Shown: in pieces, positions 1 through 10,218 of the stretch | How the letters are laid out: each line of letters starts with the position of its first letter | Position numbering within the stretch: position 1 is the first letter of the stretch | NCBI RefSeq assembly: GCF_000153225.1 | Contig: NZ_CH724148.1 | Span: 624,640-688,639, forward strand | Source: Polaribacter irgensii 23-P | Lineage (GTDB): Bacteria > Bacteroidota > Bacteroidia > Flavobacteriales > Flavobacteriaceae | Direction: 5' to 3' | DNA: 64,000 nt | Notes under the pieces: generated by a model | Seen by the model: the letters and a program-made list of their open reading frames with translations, nothing else | The model's database searches: none | What the model was told of the DNA's origin: nothing | Made by a program: the position numbers and the translations under genes

Positions 1-2663
1 AATACTCTTGTCCCATCAATACCAAACTGTGTAGTTTGCCAAGGATATTTAAATCTACCCACAAAATCTAAGTTTCTGTCACCAGGAACGCCTCCAGTAT
101 CACTATAAGCGTCTGCAAAAGTATCTGGATAAATATTAAATAGATTATTGACTCCTAATGAAAGGTTTAATTTTTCTGTTAAATTGTACGCAAAGTTAAT
201 ATCCGTTAAGGTTTTACCTCCATACGTGGCATCATTAGAAGCATCCGAAGCATGTCTATAGGTTACTTTTCCATAATTCATAAAAGAGACTCCGGCACTA
301 AACTTCTCAATTTTATAATTTACAGCAGCAATAATCTTTTGTTGTGGTCTCCAAGTCTCCACTCTAGAAATATCTTCTCTAGAGAAAACAGCATCCTGTA
401 AATTATTGTCCTGTATAAACTTAGGGAAATTAAATCCTGTCACTTCTGTTTTGTTAAAATTAGCCGCGATACTTCCGCTTAATTGACCGCTACCTAAATT
501 AATATAATCATAACTTAATACAAGATCTACACCTCTTGTTCTCGTATCAATCGCATTTAAGAAAAAACCAACTGCGCCAACATTCGCAGCACTTAAAGTT
601 TGATCTATAGGACTTGAGGCATCATCTGTTGCAGTTACCTGACCAGAAAGGCCTATTCTATCATCTACCTTTACTTGATACACATCTGCTGTAAAGCCAA
701 TTTTTCTAGTAATACGGTACGAAACACCTGCTCCAATACTCTGAGAAGTTTCTGGATTTAGTTCAGGAATTCCCAATGCTCTTAGTGCTGGATCTGAATT
801 ATTCAAAATTCCATTTTGTTGAATTCCGTCTGTGGTTAGTGTTGTTGTTCTCGCTGTGTAAAACATTTGGTGCAATGACGGCGCTCTAAAACCACTACTA
901 ACAGACCCTCTTATCGCCAGCTTATCATCTGCTGTTTTCCATCTAGAATTTAACTTCCAACTTACGTTAGAACCAAAATCTGAATAATTCTCATAACGCA
1001 AGGCACCTCCAATTAAAAAAGCCTTCGAAAGGTCTATACTGATGTCCGTATACATTCCAATGTTACTTCTGTAATCATCCGCAACATTCTCTGGTGAAAA
1101 TCCACCAAAAGATTGTGAGCCACTACCTTCATAAGACGCCAACTCTCCTGCTTCGGTTACAAAACGTTCGGTTCTGTGCTCTACACCAAAAGCAACAGAA
1201 ATCGCTTTGTCATCTGCGCCTTCGTATACTTTAAAGAGGTCTAAATTGTTCACTACATGGCTAAATTGATGCGCTCCATTGTAAAAATCTGAAGGACTGC
1301 TTGCCCCATAAGACTGGTTAAAAGAGTTGGTTATGTAATAATCAATTCTATTTTTACCTGTAGTGGTACTCAAGTCAAAATTCCACCCGTTATATACTGT
1401 TTTTATACCCAATGAAAAGGTATTGTCTTTAATCTGAGGGGACATTTCTGCTCGGAAAAAATCTGCTCCTGGATATATTTGCTCAAAACCAGGCACCCAA
1501 TAGGGTACTCTTGCAAATTGTGCTGCAGACCCAGTTCTATTTGCCAAAGCTCCAAAAGAATACACTTCTGTTTGCGTTTCTTCATCTAGTGTATATCCCA
1601 TATTATAGGAAAAATTCGTAATTGTCATGTCTGGTATTCCCACTTGAAAACCTGCACTTGGATTTCTTTGTAAAAATGCTTCTAATTTATTATCTGTAAT
1701 AAATTCTTGAGTCGTTTGATCACTTGCTTTCCAATAGTTTGCTTCATCTTCAACACTGGTAATTTTCCCCGCGCGTTGCGTGCGCTCCTGATCAAAATAA
1801 CTAAACGTGAAATTTGCATACCCTTTGTCTGCGATGTCTACTCCAAAACCTGTTTCTAATTGATATTGCGCTCCATCACCTTCTGATGTTACGCTATAAC
1901 TTGTATTTATAAATGGTGCTACTGATTTTTTCATGACTAGATTAATCACACCTGCAACTGCATCTGACCCGTATTGAGCTGCTGCTCCATCTCTTAAAAT
2001 CTCCACACGCTCTAATGCCGCAGCAGGAATAGATTTCATATCTACACCTACTTCACCACGACCAGGAGTCACATAACTATACACTAACGCACTTGCATTT
2101 TTTCTTTTTCCATTTACGAGAACAAGGGTTCTACTTGGAAACAATCCTCGAAGGTCTGCAGGACTAAAGTGAGCGCCAGCGTCAGAAACAGGCTGTTGTG
2201 TAGAATTGTAAGAAGGAACTTTAAACATTAACTGTTGGTCTAAAACCCCTTTTCCTGTTTGTGCTAATTCTGATATTTTAATATTGTCAATAGGCACTGG
2301 AGAATCAAAAGCCGTTCTTGGTTTACCTCTACTACCTACGAGAACAATTTCATCTAAAGAAACATTGTCAACTTCAACAACTACTGTTAAATATTTTTTA
2401 GAAGAAACCTTTATCTCCTTACTCATAAAACCAAGAGAGGATACTACCAGAATTGTAGGTAAACTTTTTACTTTGATAGAGAACTCACCAGAATTATTTG
2501 TCGTGGTCCCATTTTTTGTGCCTTTTTCCACAATATTCATATAGGGAAGCGTAATTCCTGATTTGTCTGTCACTTTTCCTTCGATCGTCTGCGCAATTAA
2601 ACCTAAAGGCAGCAACAATAAAATGGGAAGTATTAAAAATGTGTAATGTATTTTTTGTTTCAT
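1..2663 (-). CDS. TonB-dependent receptor, C-terminus cut by window edge
   Basis: Outer-membrane TonB-dependent receptor for active uptake of an unidentified ligand. The ATG is at 2663 and the frame stays open for 887 codons to the window edge, so probably only the last dozen or so residues are missing. Visible in order: a signal peptide ending near residue 25 (LIAQ), a carboxypeptidase-D-regulatory-like beta-sandwich to about residue 110, a plug domain with the ILRDGAAAQYGSDAVAGV motif, and a long beta-barrel. It is a paralogue of the next gene upstream, with which it shares domain order, the MKQK start and plug motifs. No SusD gene lies beside it, which argues against a classical polysaccharide-utilisation pair. 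The ligand cannot be read from the sequence. Confidence 0.9.
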   Translation of the reverse strand, partial: MKQKIHYTFLILPILLLLPLGLIAQTIEGKVTDKSGITLPYMNIVEKGTKNGTTTNNSGEFSIKVKSLPTILVVSSLGFMSKEIKVSSKKYLTVVVEVDNVSLDEIVLVGSRGKPRTAFDSPVPIDNIKISELAQTGKGVLDQQLMFKVPSYNSTQQPVSDAGAHFSPADLRGLFPSRTLVLVNGKRKNASALVYSYVTPGRGEVGVDMKSIPAAALERVEILRDGAAAQYGSDAVAGVINLVMKKSVAPFINTSYSVTSEGDGAQYQLETGFGVDIADKGYANFTFSYFDQERTQRAGKITSVEDEANYWKASDQTTQEFITDNKLEAFLQRNPSAGFQVGIPDMTITNFSYNMGYTLDEETQTEVYSFGALANRTGSAAQFARVPYWVPGFEQIYPGADFFRAEMSPQIKDNTFSLGIKTVYNGWNFDLSTTTGKNRIDYYITNSFNQSYGASSPSDFYNGAHQFSHVVNNLDLFKVYEGADDKAISVAFGVEHRTERFVTEAGELASYEGSGSQSFGGFSPENVADDYRSNIGMYTDISIDLSKAFLIGGALRYENYSDFGSNVSWKLNSRWKTADDKLAIRGSVSSGFRAPSLHQMFYTARTTTLTTDGIQQNGILNNSDPALRALGIPELNPETSQSIGAGVSYRITRKIGFTADVYQVKVDDRIGLSGQVTATDDASSPIDQTLSAANVGAVGFFLNAIDTRTRGVDLVLSYDYINLGSGQLSGSIAANFNKTEVTGFNFPKFIQDNNLQDAVFSREDISRVETWRPQQKIIAAVNYKIEKFSAGVSFMNYGKVTYRHASDASNDATYGGKTLTDINFAYNLTEKLNLSLGVNNLFNIYPDTFADAYSDTGGVPGDRNLDFVGRFKYPWQTTQFGIDGTRV

Positions 2664-3022
2664 AATTATTATATTTCGGGTTAATATTAAGAATTATTTC
2701 TATGTAAAGGTTGTGGTTTTATCTGTAAATAACAAATTATATTGACAAAAATGTACTTTTTAATACAATAATTAACTTTTTTTTACATAAAATGCATTTT
2801 TTAAAACAGTGCTATTTTGGATAGTTTGAGACCTGCTTTTTAACTTTGTTTTTTTGAACTATCAGCAATTCTAAAATCTCTTTATTTGGAATTTCTCTAA
2901 AAAACAGATGTGCATCCAAAGGCATTGATAGGAGGCGATATCATAATTTCACTAAATAAAAAAACCGTTCTTAAATTACTTACTCCTCCTTAATCTATGA
3001 GAGGTTTTTTAAAACTATTTTT

Positions 3023-3177
3023 AAAGGTATTTAAACAAAAAAAATGCTGCCTTAAAAGCAACATTTCAATATTCTTAAAATTCAGCGCTATTTTAAGGTG
3101 TTTCAAAGTGTTTCAAAGGGTCTTTAAACAAAAAATGCTACTCTTTCGAGTAGCATTTTAATATTCCTAAAATTTAG
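3023..3177. repeat. two diverged copies of a 63-base terminator-bearing segment
   Basis: Copy A (3023-3085) and copy B (3115-3177) align along their length. Both run AAAGG, TTTAAAC, an A-run, ATGCT, a loop, CATTT, AATATTC, TAAAATT, AG. The hairpin is perfect in B and has a mismatch in A. Between and overlapping them is a 10-base tandem repeat, GTGTTTCAAA twice, at 3098-3117. The likely origin is duplication of a receptor gene's 3' flank. Confidence 0.6.
3132..3159 (-). terminator. Rho-independent terminator of the second receptor gene
   Basis: A perfect 12-base-pair stem (AAAATGCTACTC / GAGTAGCATTTT) with a 4-base loop lies 23 bases past the receptor stop. On the minus strand it continues into a T-run, as expected for termination of the gene ending at 3183. 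Confidence 0.8.
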
Positions 3178-3182
3178 TTTTA

Positions 3183-6047
3183 CTAAAACTGATAGTTTAA
3201 AGAAAGATTAAACATCGTTCCTAATTGGCTAAAGTGATACCCATCATATGTCATTTGAGAATAACGTTGGTTAAAGGTAATTAGATTAGAAGGAGAATTT
3301 GAAACCGCTGCACCATCAAGAATTGCTTGACCTGTTGCAGTTGCATTTGTAAAGCTCCATTCTGGTAACACATTAAATAAGTTATTTACATTTAATGATA
3401 ATGTTAACTTTTCAGTAGCATTATAGTTAATACCTAAATCTGTAACTACTTTTGGAGTAAATTCTGTTCTTAAATCTGAACCGCCGTCTTGTGCTGCTCC
3501 TGCAGGAATATCAGCTGAATTTAAAAAGATACTTTCTAAATCCTGCAACCCTTGTTGCGCAAATTTTGTTTTCCCAAAATAAGTATTATTCAAGTTAAAA
3601 CCGAATTTACCAATATCATAGGTAGTTCCTAAGATCAACTTCATTTCTGGTCTAGACGTAAAAAACAATGCTTCTTGCGTTTCGTTTACTACAGATTGTC
3701 CTGCTGCTGCAACAATCGCTGGATTTTTAACTGCTCCATCTCTTGCATTTTCTATTACGTAATTTCCAGATAAATTAAATCCTAACATTCCTTCACCTAC
3801 TTTAAGTTTGTTGTATCCAATAACCAAATCGATACCAGATGTTTTAGTGTCAATTGCATTTGTAAAAAAACTTAAATCAGATAAATTATTTTCATTTAAA
3901 ATTAAATCTAAAGCTGTATTTCCTGCAGCTGAAGCACCAATTTCGGTACTTAATACAATTCTGTCAGCTACGTTAATACTATAATAATCTAAAGTAAACG
4001 TTAAATTTCTATTTACTTTACCACCCAAACCAAGTGTAAAGTTGGTAGACGTTTCTTGTTTTAATTTAGGGATGCCTAGTAAACCTGCTTGAGAAGATAC
4101 ATTATTTACCAAACCACCTACTTGAATTCCTTGTCCAGGAACAAAAGAGTACTGCGCTTTTTGCGTATAAATTTGGTGTAAGGTTGGTGCTCTAAACCCT
4201 GTAGACAAAGAACTTCTTAAAGTATACTTGTCATTAATCGTGTAAGCACCACTTGCTTTCCATACAAACGCATTTCCAAAATCTGAATAATTTTCTGAAC
4301 GAATAGTACCGTCTAAAGTTAAGTTTTCAATAGGGTTCCAATTTAAAGAAGCATACCCACCAAAGTTGTAACGTGTAAATTGTCCTGAGTTTTCCGGACT
4401 GTTTCCTGCAAATGAATCTGCACCACCACCATCATAAGAAGCTAATTCTCCTTCGATTACTTCAAAAGTTTCATATCTAAACTCTGTACCAAAAGCAACA
4501 CTTAAATTCTCTGTCAAAATTTTAGAAACATCTAAATTTCCAACATTATGGTAAAATCCTGTTCCTCCTGGATCGAAGGATTGCTTTGAGTTTGCTCCAT
4601 ATAATTGAGCCCCTTCAGTAATTTCTCCGTTATCAATAACACCATTGCCGTCTGCATCTACCCAAGTTGACGGAGAATATACGATATTCCTGTTATGAGA
4701 CTGGTTTACTTTATACGTTTGAGAATTTCCACCAGTTGTAAAACTAGCATCTATATTCCAATCGTTAATTACAGATTTAACACCAACTGTAGCGTTGTAA
4801 TCATTTAGGTCACCTTCAAAAGTAGGTACATACCCATCATACCCACCAGCATTTGTTGGATTATCTCCAGGGAAGAAGTTTGCTAAATAGGGGAATGCAT
4901 CTACTGTTCTCCAATACGGAGTTCTGTAATTTGCAAAAGAATTTACTTTTTTATTAATAAAAGCAGCATTAAAATATAATTTAGACTGCTCACTTAATTT
5001 ATACTCGCCATTTACTAAAAACTTTGCTGCAGCAGTTTCTGGTGCACCATTGATATTATTAGCATCTGGATTTCTAGATAAAAATTCTTGAACAACCCCT
5101 AAATCTGCTCCAAAATCTGCAGCTTCACCAGCAGCACTTACCGTACCTGGTCTATTAGATACTTTTGTTTTAGAAAAATCTACGGTATAGTTGATAAACC
5201 CTTTGTCTTCTCCAATCACAGAACCATTGTTTACAGAAACACCAAACATTTCACCATCACCTGCAGAAGTAATTCCTGTTCTTAGTGTTGCAGAACCTCC
5301 GTCAGTTCCGTCTTTCAAAATAATATTGATTACCCCCGCAATTGCATCAGAACCGTATTGTGCAGATGCACCGTCTCTTAATACTTGAATGTCTTTAATT
5401 GCATCGATAGGAATTCCAGAAATATCAGATCCTGTCTCACCTCTACCTGGAGAGGTTTGTGTGTATAACAAAGCAGATAAATTTTTACGTTTTCCATTTA
5501 TTAAGATCAAAGTTCTACTTGGTCCCATATTTCTAATTTCATACGGATCTAATAAAGAAGTTGCATCATTTACCGGAGTTTGTACGGTGCTAAAAGATGG
5601 AATTTTATATTGTAACGCTTTGTCAAAACTAGTTTGACCGGTAGCTACTAAATCTTTTGCAGATACGATATCGATCGGTAAAGGACTCTTTGTATTGGAC
5701 CTCGCTGGAGTTCTAGATCCTGTAATAACAACTTCGCCTAGAGACTCACCACCTTCTGCAATCGTAATATTCAAGAACACATTCCGCGTTACTTTTACTT
5801 CTTTTGTTGTATATCCAAGAGAGGAAACAACAATAGTTACTGGTAAACTTTTTACTGTTAAACTAAATTCACCTGCATCGTTGGTTGTCGCTCCTGTAGA
5901 AGTTCCTTTCACAAGGACATTCATAAAAGGCAACGCACTTCCCGATTTGTCTGATACTTTTCCTTTTACTGTTTGTGCCATGAAACCTAATGGTAACATA
6001 AACATAAAGGCAATTGTAAATGCCTTTAAAAAATACTTTTGTTTCAT
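3183..6047 (-). CDS. TonB-dependent receptor (954 aa)
   Basis: Outer-membrane receptor energised by TonB-ExbBD, ligand unknown. Residues 1-24 are a signal peptide (cleavage near FMAQ), about 26-110 a carboxypeptidase-regulatory-like domain, about 120-248 the plug with VLRDGASAQYGSD, and the rest a beta-barrel ending in a terminal aromatic residue (NYQF) as expected for BAM substrates. It is a close paralogue of the receptor at 1-2663 and more distant from the STN-bearing receptor at 6205-9141. The 157-base gap upstream suggests it may have its own transcript as well as read-through from the sigma/anti-sigma operon. No SusD partner is present. Confidence 0.92.
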   Translation of the reverse strand: MKQKYFLKAFTIAFMFMLPLGFMAQTVKGKVSDKSGSALPFMNVLVKGTSTGATTNDAGEFSLTVKSLPVTIVVSSLGYTTKEVKVTRNVFLNITIAEGGESLGEVVITGSRTPARSNTKSPLPIDIVSAKDLVATGQTSFDKALQYKIPSFSTVQTPVNDATSLLDPYEIRNMGPSRTLILINGKRKNLSALLYTQTSPGRGETGSDISGIPIDAIKDIQVLRDGASAQYGSDAIAGVINIILKDGTDGGSATLRTGITSAGDGEMFGVSVNNGSVIGEDKGFINYTVDFSKTKVSNRPGTVSAAGEAADFGADLGVVQEFLSRNPDANNINGAPETAAAKFLVNGEYKLSEQSKLYFNAAFINKKVNSFANYRTPYWRTVDAFPYLANFFPGDNPTNAGGYDGYVPTFEGDLNDYNATVGVKSVINDWNIDASFTTGGNSQTYKVNQSHNRNIVYSPSTWVDADGNGVIDNGEITEGAQLYGANSKQSFDPGGTGFYHNVGNLDVSKILTENLSVAFGTEFRYETFEVIEGELASYDGGGADSFAGNSPENSGQFTRYNFGGYASLNWNPIENLTLDGTIRSENYSDFGNAFVWKASGAYTINDKYTLRSSLSTGFRAPTLHQIYTQKAQYSFVPGQGIQVGGLVNNVSSQAGLLGIPKLKQETSTNFTLGLGGKVNRNLTFTLDYYSINVADRIVLSTEIGASAAGNTALDLILNENNLSDLSFFTNAIDTKTSGIDLVIGYNKLKVGEGMLGFNLSGNYVIENARDGAVKNPAIVAAAGQSVVNETQEALFFTSRPEMKLILGTTYDIGKFGFNLNNTYFGKTKFAQQGLQDLESIFLNSADIPAGAAQDGGSDLRTEFTPKVVTDLGINYNATEKLTLSLNVNNLFNVLPEWSFTNATATGQAILDGAAVSNSPSNLITFNQRYSQMTYDGYHFSQLGTMFNLSLNYQF

Positions 6048-6204
6048 AAATAAGTTATTAGTTAATAAAAGTGATTTATCAGTGCCTTTTGCTTTGTAAA
6101 TGCAATGCCCGATTTCTTATATAAGAGCGAAAAAGAAAAAATATACTCTTCAATAAATATTTATTTTTAAAATAAATATAAAAAATGAAGAAAAGACTAT
6201 CTTA

Positions 6205-9141
6205 TTACAACTTAATATTCAATTTTGTGTAATAGAAAGCTCCGTTTGTACCCATTTGTGTAGCATCCCATAATCCTCCACTGTCGGTGAAACTATCTTG
6301 CTTTGTTGGGTATATATTAAACAAATTATTTGTCCCTATTTGAAGATTAATCAAGCGATTTAATTGATAACTAAAATGAAGATCTGTTGTTAACTTTGCA
6401 CGATAAATATCTGTTGCCGCAGCTAGCCTTTCAATTTCTGAATTATTAAATTTTGATAAACTTTGTGTTATTTTCCAATCAATTAATTGAACACTGCTGA
6501 ACCTCGTAAAGTTTAGAGAGGTTTTTAACTTTTTATATTGATAATGAATCCCTAAATTAAATTTGTTTTTTGGAGCAGAGGCTATCAAAAACTGACGGTC
6601 TCTAGCTCCAAAAAAGGTCTCTTTGTCTAAGTTTTTATTTTTGATTTTTGTAATGCTCATCTCATTTACGTTGCCAGACAAGTTTAACGTCAATTCACTG
6701 TGATCCCACTTTTTACCCCAATTTAAGACAAGGTCTACACCTGTCGTTTTTGTATCCACACCGTTTGCAAAAAATTGCACATTGTCAACATCTATGTTCA
6801 AATCTGAAGCATCAAAGTTTCCACTTAAAATAATCCGATCTTTCACCGCTACGTAATAGGCATCAATGGTAGCATTAAATGCTGCACCTAACTTTGTTGC
6901 TAATCCAAAACTAAAATTTCGTGCTTTTTCTTCTTTCAGATTTTCAATACCAAACCTTCGTGCAATGGGGCTATTGTTAGCGACCAAGAGCGACTCTGAA
7001 GGCGCATCTCCGATAAAATTTGTGAATTTTAAATTGTAATAAGATTGTACCAAAGAGGGAGCCCTAAAACCAGTGCTAAACGAACTTCTCATATTTAATT
7101 TGTTGGAAAGCCGATATCGGGAGGCCAATTTGTAATTTAACGTACTCCCAAAATCGCTATAATATTCAAAGCGCACAGCAGTACCTAACATGAATCTTTT
7201 AGAAAAATCAATCTCTGTATCTAAATAAAAACTGATATTAGAACGATTTCGATTTACTTCATTTTCTGGAGAATACCCAGGAAAACCCTGGGAGCCTCCA
7301 GGCACTATTTGTCCATTAAAGCTAGTGTAGTCTGAAGGTGGAGTTTCGGAATTTACAAAATCTCCCTGCACGTCATAGGACCCATAAGAGGCTTCTTCCC
7401 CAGAAAATATTCTGTATTTATCCAATCGATATTCGGATCCTACAGCAATATTAAATCCAATTATTTTCTTCGAGAAATACTTAGAAAAATCGATACTTGT
7501 TGTATTCTGTATCAATTGATGGCCACCCGCATCAAACTCTGTTGGAGAGTACTCTTTAAGAGTCGCATTTAATGTGTTTTTAATAAAATATTGAAAATTA
7601 TTTCTTCCTACTACATTGTTTAAATCAGTGCTCCAACCCTTTAAATAGGTACGTATACCAATAGACAGCGAATTGTCTATAATATTTGAAGTAATTAATG
7701 GGTTGAACCCATTTGGATAAATTGCCTTCACATTCCTTTTACTGTTTGGATTTCTGGTAAAAGCAAATGCCGCAGTATTTTTAAAATTAAATCCTCCATT
7801 GACATAAAGTTTAGCACTCCTGTGCAATGGTATTTCTGCATTTAAAAAAATACTGGCATTTCTTACAGCAGCTTGCCCATATTTTTCTCTTGCACTTGTG
7901 CCAGGTCGTATCGTATTTTCTGTAGACAACACTTCTGAAGAAAAATTTATAAATCCCCCTTCATTAATTTTCGTTCCATAATTTAAACCAAACTTATAGG
8001 TAAAACCGTCTACGCTATTTGGAAAAATTCCCTCGCTGTCTGCATTGTTAAACCCAAGTGTCGAAGTAACATTTAATTCATTATCTGTATCTTTTAATAC
8101 AATATTCAAAACTCCTGCAATTGCATCGGAGCCATATTGCGCAGAAGCACCGTCTCTTAGCAACTCTATTCTTTTGATTGCTGAAATGGGAATTGCATTT
8201 AAATCTGTTCCCGAGTTCCCTCTACCTCGCGTTCCGTACAGATTTATTAAAGAGGTTTGATGCCTTCTTTTGCCATTGACCAAGACAAGTGTTTGATCAG
8301 GCCCTAAGCCTCTAATTGTAGCAGGGTCTATGTGATCTGCACCGTCTGCACCAGACTGTTTTGAAGCGTTAAAAGAAGGAATGGTATATTGTAAAAATTG
8401 ATTGATTTCCACCTGACTACTTTTAGAGGATGCTTTTTCTATATCAATAAAATCGATAGCCACAGGAGTATCAGTAGCCATCCTGTTTTTATTTCTAGAT
8501 CCTACAACTTGAACTTCGTCTAAATCTTGACCCGATACCAAAACGAGGGTATGGAATATCTCTGAGTTGAGTTTTTGCGCTTTAGAACGGTGTCCTAAAA
8601 AGCTCACTGTTACCATATTTCCTTTTTGAATTTCAAACTCAAAAGTTCCATCTAAATCTGTGGTAGTACCTGACAAAGACTGTTCTTCTTGAAGTGCTGC
8701 ACCAACAAGCGGCGTGCTGTCTGAACTTAGAACAATGCCTCTAACAGTGATTCGTTCTCCCTTGAAAAAAGTATTAAGTCCAATAATATTCGAAGAAATG
8801 ATCTTTTCCCTATTGACAGATCTGTTTTTATTTGCGGTTTTTTTAAGGTAAATAACGTAATAATTATTTCCTAAGTCATCAAAGAAAAAAGGAGTAAGCT
8901 TTTCTAACAAAGAAATAGAAGCACTCAAAGAAAGATTTGTAAATCCTTCTTCTTGTAGGTATTTATTGGAGATTAGATTTGCTTTGTACGTGAAAAAAAT
9001 TTGGTATTTGTTCCCAATTTTGTCAAGTAAACCAGACAAAGAAACTGCACTTTTTTTACCTTCTTGCGCTGTCGTTACTTGAAAAACGCAGCTTACAAGA
9101 ACAAAAAATATTCCTTTTATGAATATTGATCTTAAAATCAT
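6205..9141 (-). CDS. FecA-type TonB-dependent receptor with STN signalling domain (978 aa)
   Basis: TonB-dependent transducer that probably both imports a ligand and signals to the adjacent FecR. A signal peptide (1-25, ending TTAQ) is followed at about 33-102 by an STN-like domain (LLDKIGNKYQIFFTY, later DLGNNYYVIYLKK). In FecA-type systems this periplasmic domain contacts FecR. A carboxypeptidase-regulatory-like domain follows at about 131-215, then the plug at about 225-355 (LVNGKRRHQT; LLRDGASAQYGSD) and the barrel. The start lies 18 bases after the FecR stop, so the two are co-transcribed. The domain and position together make the surface-signalling role likely. The ligand is unknown. 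Confidence 0.92.
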   Translation of the reverse strand: MILRSIFIKGIFFVLVSCVFQVTTAQEGKKSAVSLSGLLDKIGNKYQIFFTYKANLISNKYLQEEGFTNLSLSASISLLEKLTPFFFDDLGNNYYVIYLKKTANKNRSVNREKIISSNIIGLNTFFKGERITVRGIVLSSDSTPLVGAALQEEQSLSGTTTDLDGTFEFEIQKGNMVTVSFLGHRSKAQKLNSEIFHTLVLVSGQDLDEVQVVGSRNKNRMATDTPVAIDFIDIEKASSKSSQVEINQFLQYTIPSFNASKQSGADGADHIDPATIRGLGPDQTLVLVNGKRRHQTSLINLYGTRGRGNSGTDLNAIPISAIKRIELLRDGASAQYGSDAIAGVLNIVLKDTDNELNVTSTLGFNNADSEGIFPNSVDGFTYKFGLNYGTKINEGGFINFSSEVLSTENTIRPGTSAREKYGQAAVRNASIFLNAEIPLHRSAKLYVNGGFNFKNTAAFAFTRNPNSKRNVKAIYPNGFNPLITSNIIDNSLSIGIRTYLKGWSTDLNNVVGRNNFQYFIKNTLNATLKEYSPTEFDAGGHQLIQNTTSIDFSKYFSKKIIGFNIAVGSEYRLDKYRIFSGEEASYGSYDVQGDFVNSETPPSDYTSFNGQIVPGGSQGFPGYSPENEVNRNRSNISFYLDTEIDFSKRFMLGTAVRFEYYSDFGSTLNYKLASRYRLSNKLNMRSSFSTGFRAPSLVQSYYNLKFTNFIGDAPSESLLVANNSPIARRFGIENLKEEKARNFSFGLATKLGAAFNATIDAYYVAVKDRIILSGNFDASDLNIDVDNVQFFANGVDTKTTGVDLVLNWGKKWDHSELTLNLSGNVNEMSITKIKNKNLDKETFFGARDRQFLIASAPKNKFNLGIHYQYKKLKTSLNFTRFSSVQLIDWKITQSLSKFNNSEIERLAAATDIYRAKLTTDLHFSYQLNRLINLQIGTNNLFNIYPTKQDSFTDSGGLWDATQMGTNGAFYYTKLNIKL

Positions 9142-9159
9142 GTACTCGTATTATATTGC

Positions 9160-10146
9160 CTATTTCTCACTAATAATTAAGCTATTATCTTTTTTTATAA
9201 TAGTTACGTCAACAGATTTTTCTATAGCTTTTATACAGATGTCAATATTTGTAATAGGAACTGCTCCAGTTATTAAAATATTTTTAGTTTTATCCTCTTT
9301 AAAAACGATAGAAAAACCGTAAGATTCTTCTATCTTTTCCATTGCTTTTTCCAAAGATAAGTTTTCAAAAAGTAAAGACCCATCTTTCCACGAAGTTTTT
9401 ATAATGGGATTAAAAATATTTTTGTCTTCTAAAATTTCATCTTTTTTCGCTGAGTAAGCAATATAATTTCCTGGAATCATCTTTTTGTCAGCTCCATTTT
9501 TAAGTTTCAGCCAAATACTACCCTCTTCTAAAAAGACTGCTGTTTTTTTCTTTTTTGTGTTTACATTAAATGAAGTGCCATATACCTCGACAGATAAATC
9601 GTCTGTTAAAACCCAAAATTTTGCTTGAGTTGCTACTTTTTTATCCACTTGAAAAAAGGCTTCTCCAGAAAGCCAAACTTTCCGACTTTCATCTTTATAA
9701 TAAGATAAAGTTGAGTTTGAATTTAGGGTTACATCACTCCCATCTAAAAGCTTTATATTTAAAATTTCGCCATAATTTGTTTTGTGGGTAACCTTTGTCT
9801 TGCCAACTGCGAAATAAATACTGAGAGAAATTATCAGCAATGCAGATGCAGCAGCAAATCGCGGTAAGAAGCGTACTTTTCTTTTTTTAATTTTTTTATT
9901 TGATTGTATTTTTGCTTCTAATTTATTCCACTCGAAAGCAACTTTTTCTTTGGAAACCAATTTTGCATCAAACGAAACTCCTAAAACAAGGTCTTTTGCC
10001 TTGTTTACAAGTGCACCCTTCTCGGGATTGTTCGCAATCCAAAACTCCCAGAAATTTATATCTGTGCCATTGTTTTGTAAACACCAATTTTTAAAAGAAC
10101 CGTCTTCTAAAAAATCATTGATGTGGTCATACTTTTTCTTAATCAT
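9160..10146 (-). CDS. FecR family anti-sigma factor (328 aa)
   Basis: Inner-membrane anti-sigma regulator that would hold the neighbouring ECF sigma factor and receive the signal from the STN receptor. Residues 1-90 are cytoplasmic and basic near the membrane (KKIKKRK). A single membrane segment lies at about 94-115. The periplasmic FecR domain runs about 122-215 (VWLSGEAFFQVDKK is the family hallmark), and the C-terminal about 70 residues resemble the DUF4974 domain common in Bacteroidetes. It sits 72 bases after the sigma gene and 18 before the receptor, in the sigma-FecR-receptor order typical of the phylum. Confidence 0.93.
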   Translation of the reverse strand: MIKKKYDHINDFLEDGSFKNWCLQNNGTDINFWEFWIANNPEKGALVNKAKDLVLGVSFDAKLVSKEKVAFEWNKLEAKIQSNKKIKKRKVRFLPRFAAASALLIISLSIYFAVGKTKVTHKTNYGEILNIKLLDGSDVTLNSNSTLSYYKDESRKVWLSGEAFFQVDKKVATQAKFWVLTDDLSVEVYGTSFNVNTKKKKTAVFLEEGSIWLKLKNGADKKMIPGNYIAYSAKKDEILEDKNIFNPIIKTSWKDGSLLFENLSLEKAMEKIEESYGFSIVFKEDKTKNILITGAVPITNIDICIKAIEKSVDVTIIKKDNSLIISEK

Positions 10147-10218
10147 TTCAATTGTATCTTTCTTCTATCTATATAAGCAACTCTTTCTCTTTTTCTACTC
10201 TTAAAATTATGTTAAAGC

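Larger units (their letters stand above)
2664..3182. other. intergenic region with duplicated terminator segment
   Basis: No gene is visible here. The right part holds two diverged copies of a 63-base segment that contains a terminator hairpin, listed separately. The left part, just upstream of the ATG at 2663, is very AT-rich and presumably carries the promoter of the first receptor, but no clean TAnnTTTG element was found. Confidence 0.6.

Noticed and set aside
5191..6099. Plus-strand frames opposite the receptor genes
   Set aside because: These are antisense shadows of the conserved receptor frames and have no signals of their own.
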